Notes under the pieces: model-generated
Databases searched by the model: none
Told to the model about the DNA's origin: nothing
The model's input: the letters and a program-made list of their open reading frames with translations, nothing else
Shown here: positions 61,668 through 64,000 of the stretch, piece after piece
Layout: each line of letters starts with the position of its first letter
How positions within the stretch are numbered: the first letter of the stretch is position 1
Assembly: GCF_000002985.6 (NCBI RefSeq)
Contig: NC_003279.8
Span: 4,154,001-4,218,000 of the forward strand
Origin: Caenorhabditis elegans
Taxonomy: Eukaryota; Nematoda; Chromadorea; Rhabditida; Rhabditidae
Length of the DNA stretch: 64,000 nt
Direction of reading: 5' to 3'
Translations under genes and position numbers: made by a program

Positions 61668-62777
61668 CGGAATTAGAGAAAAAAAATTATACGTTATAAA
61701 CAAAACTGAATGAATAGAAAAGCTTAAAGGGCGCGCACGTGGTTATTTGAAAGCGAAATGCCATCGACAAAAATCTCCCGTAAATCGACAGGGACTAGTT
61801 TTCCGAAATGGCGAAACCTAGTCCCCGAGTGAAAAATTGGCGCATATTCAAAAAATTTTAAATCTAACAATTGATAAGACGTCTTAAAACAACATTTTGC
61901 TTACTCGAGAATCTATTAGAACCTTAATGTCAAAATTGATGAACATTTTCATGAGCTGTCTACAACTTGAGGTGTCCATCAACATTGAGAAACGGACACA
62001 TGCCCGTTGGGACTGCTCATAATTCTCCTCTAACTGCATTTTTCCCTTCCCCATCAACAATTGCCCATCATTTTCTTATTTCACAACATATTCTTGCATC
62101 CGAATTTGCATTGGTTGTTACAATTATTCGTATATTCCTATAGGTCTTCCAATATTTCACATTTTTCGCATACTAGATCCTTTTATCTGCACCTACAGTA
62201 ATTTTAAAGGCGCGTACACGAAAATTTTCAAAAATTCATGACGCGCGGCGACACCTTTCTGCATAAACGAGACACCCTTGAAACGGGAAGAAAAACAATA
62301 AACAGTATAAGAAAAAAACAGCAGATTTTGAATTTGTAAAATCCAAATTAAAAGTAATAATTGTTTTAAACTATAAAATTTAGAATTTGAGGTCAATTAA
62401 AATAACGTATGTGGGCTTTACCCAACAATTATAATTGTTGTTATTGCTATAAACATAACTATTATTATTATTACAACGTTCATTCTTTTCCTTTCCACTC
62501 TAACGAATTTGTACTTTACCTAACCGTCAGCGGTGTCTCCTCAAACCACCGATTACATTATATCGAATCTCCGTAAAGTTTCAGAAAAAGTGAGAGACGC
62601 AGAGATGCAGAAAAGATAGATAAAATTACTTTCTGGATTCGGATGGTTCTTTTTTTGAAATATTTTCATTATTAATGTTTATACATATATTTGTTATCTA
62701 TACAAGTTTCCTATTTTTGGTATCTTCCAAACTAACATTGATATTACGCAGAAGCGAAACGTTTTTGCGCCAAAACT

Positions 62778-63061
62778 ACGGTATCTGGTCTCGAAGCGGC
62801 ATTTTTTGTTAAATACAAAGGAGTGTGCGCCTTTAAAGAGTACTGTAGTTTCAAACTCTCGTTGGTGCGGGGGTTTGCATCGATTTTTGGAAATATTTTT
62901 TTCGAACTGAAATAAATTGTTTTAAGAAATCGTGAGAAAAACGATAAAAAATCGACTAAAATCCAACACCAACAAAAGTTCGAAACTACAGTACTATTTA
63001 AAAGCACATATTTTTTTGCATTTAACAAAAACAATTGTCGTTTCAAGACCGGATACCGTAG
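62778..63061. repeat. Fold-back MITE, full length
   Basis: The left part TACGGTATCTGGTCTCGAAG with GCGCCTTTAAAGAGTACTGTAG mirrors the right part ending CAAGACCGGATACCGTA. It is the same family as 28329-28601 and 40080-40347. Confidence 0.8.
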
Positions 63062-63686
63062 TTTTCTTTGCGTCTGGGTAATATTGCACTTTTCTCATTT
63101 TATTTTCAATTTCTAACATTTTCAGACGCGTTTTCCGCTCAAGTCATTCCCTCGAAAGGTTTTTTTCAAATCATCAACAGTTTGTTAAATGTCAATTGAG
63201 TTCCTCTTGTCTTCTCATCCCGGTTTCATATTCATCCACTACATCATCATTCCCAGTCATTTTCTGTTGTTCCGCGCGTCATCCGCATCGCTTTTCGAGA
63301 CGTCCGCGCCCTTTTCTTCCACTTTAATATCCTCTTCAATTCTTCTTCTTCTACGTCTTCTCGATGGCAATTAGACACGGACCTGTCCACTTGCAACCAA
63401 CCGACCATCCAATTATTATGAATCTCTGTGTCCGATTCTTCCGTCTTCTTTTTTTCCTCCTCTACTCAAACGCCATCTTCTTATTCAAACAAGAAACCCT
63501 CTTTTTTGTTTTGATTTCCAGTTTCAAGACATACTAAGTTTTCTAACAAACTCTTAAGACTTAGTCCAAGTTTTTTTGTTAACTTCAAAATTTTCAAACG
63601 TTTTGAAGAAGATTTTTTTCTCCAAAACCAGCAGTGCAACTTTACAGTAATTCCAAGTGTTTTCATAAAAACAACCTGTACAGACC

Positions 63687-63755
63687 AGGGGTGTGCGGCA
63701 AATTTGCCGAATTTGCCAAGCTCGGAAAATTTTAAAGTTTGTCGCACACCCCTGG
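63687..63755. repeat. Palindromic GTGTGCGGCAAATT fragment
   Basis: CAGGGGTGTGCGGCAAAT is mirrored by TTTGTCGCACACCCCTGG about 40 bp on. The inner GGCAAATTTGCCG links it to the repeats in hop-1 intron 5 and the 934-aa gene. Confidence 0.7.
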
Positions 63756-64000
63756 TACAAACCAACGGAGCCATGTGTTTCCTGGTCTGTATCCAAACAG
63801 GTCCTATGTTATTTGACCTACAAAAATGGGTAGAAATACGTTTTTGAATAATGGCTTGTTATAGCAGCTAGAGGACCTAGAATCTAGCAGTTTTGACAGA
63901 AAATGAACCCATGATCAGACGTTAGAAACTCTTGTTTTGTTGCATCCTGGCCCTCCGTTTCAATTCGCATCTATTTGAATTTTAGAAAATATAGTCCGGA

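Larger units (their letters stand above)
61668..64000. other. Gene-free right end of window
   Basis: About 2.3 kb. A fragment at 61730-61830 has GTAAATCGACAGGGAC, reminiscent of the GTGTCGATTTACG repeat ends. A full MITE lies at 62778-63061 and a short GTGTGCGGCAAATTTGCCG palindrome at about 63687-63755. CT-rich tracts near 63200-63480 could be promoter DNA of a gene beyond the window. No convincing exon was found. Confidence 0.55.

Noticed and set aside
63189-63374. Possible first exon (MSIEFLLSSHPG) of a gene to the right
   Set aside because: Ser/Leu/Phe-rich frame in CT-rich DNA with no good donor at its end; a downstream gene cannot be seen.

Overview
The window is nuclear DNA of Caenorhabditis elegans, or an isolate almost identical to it. 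The signs are many short introns ending in TTTTCAG, AT-rich intergenic DNA, trans-splice-type acceptors just before start codons, operon-like gene spacing, and many small fold-back repeats. The gene set (three innexins, egg-5, rpn-8, a Wago-type Argonaute, cas-2, hop-1, swsn-2.2) matches what I remember of the chromosome I segment covered by cosmids R12E2 and C18E3. Locus names rest on memory plus gene order. Exon structures were read by hand, and the models close in frame from ATG to stop.

Layout. 0-5 kb: a small secreted Gly/Pro/Tyr-rich protein and a secreted galaxin-like protein with paired cysteines, both on the minus strand. 5-13 kb: a cluster of three innexin (gap-junction) genes, inx-15 on minus and inx-16 and inx-17 on plus. 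13-15 kb: a palindromic 39-bp satellite inside inverted arms. 15-20.8 kb, minus: egg-5 (a catalytically dead PTP-like egg protein), a stand-alone orotate phosphoribosyltransferase and mitochondrial ribosomal protein S6; the last two look like an operon. 21-31 kb: rpn-8 (proteasome lid, plus), an ER-type SDF2 MIR protein (minus), a SUN/SUCO membrane protein (plus) and a KLHL20-type BTB-kelch ubiquitin ligase adaptor (plus). 31.5-32 kb: an inverted pair of 15-bp minisatellites.

32.5-54.3 kb, plus: ppw-1 (Argonaute), cas-2 (cyclase-associated protein), a U5 snRNP 40K-type WD40 protein and a 934-aa unrecognised protein. The three spacings are about 400, 220 and 290 bp, so these could form one operon. 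54.6-56.3 kb, minus: hop-1 (presenilin). 57-60.3 kb, plus: swsn-2.2 (BAF60) and an unrecognised 335-aa protein 229 bp behind it. 60.4-61.7 kb, minus: a small CCCH zinc-finger protein. From 61.7 kb to the end I see repeats but no gene.

The most striking observation is in ppw-1. The 3' end of its first coding exon, including the 5' splice site, is tandemly duplicated (99 bp), and the second copy has lost one base. Splicing from the first donor keeps the protein intact; splicing from the second gives a frameshift and an early stop. Other points are a probable GC-AG intron in cas-2, a 5.8-kb last intron in the WD40 gene, two tRNA-promoter-like elements, and several families of fold-back elements in introns.
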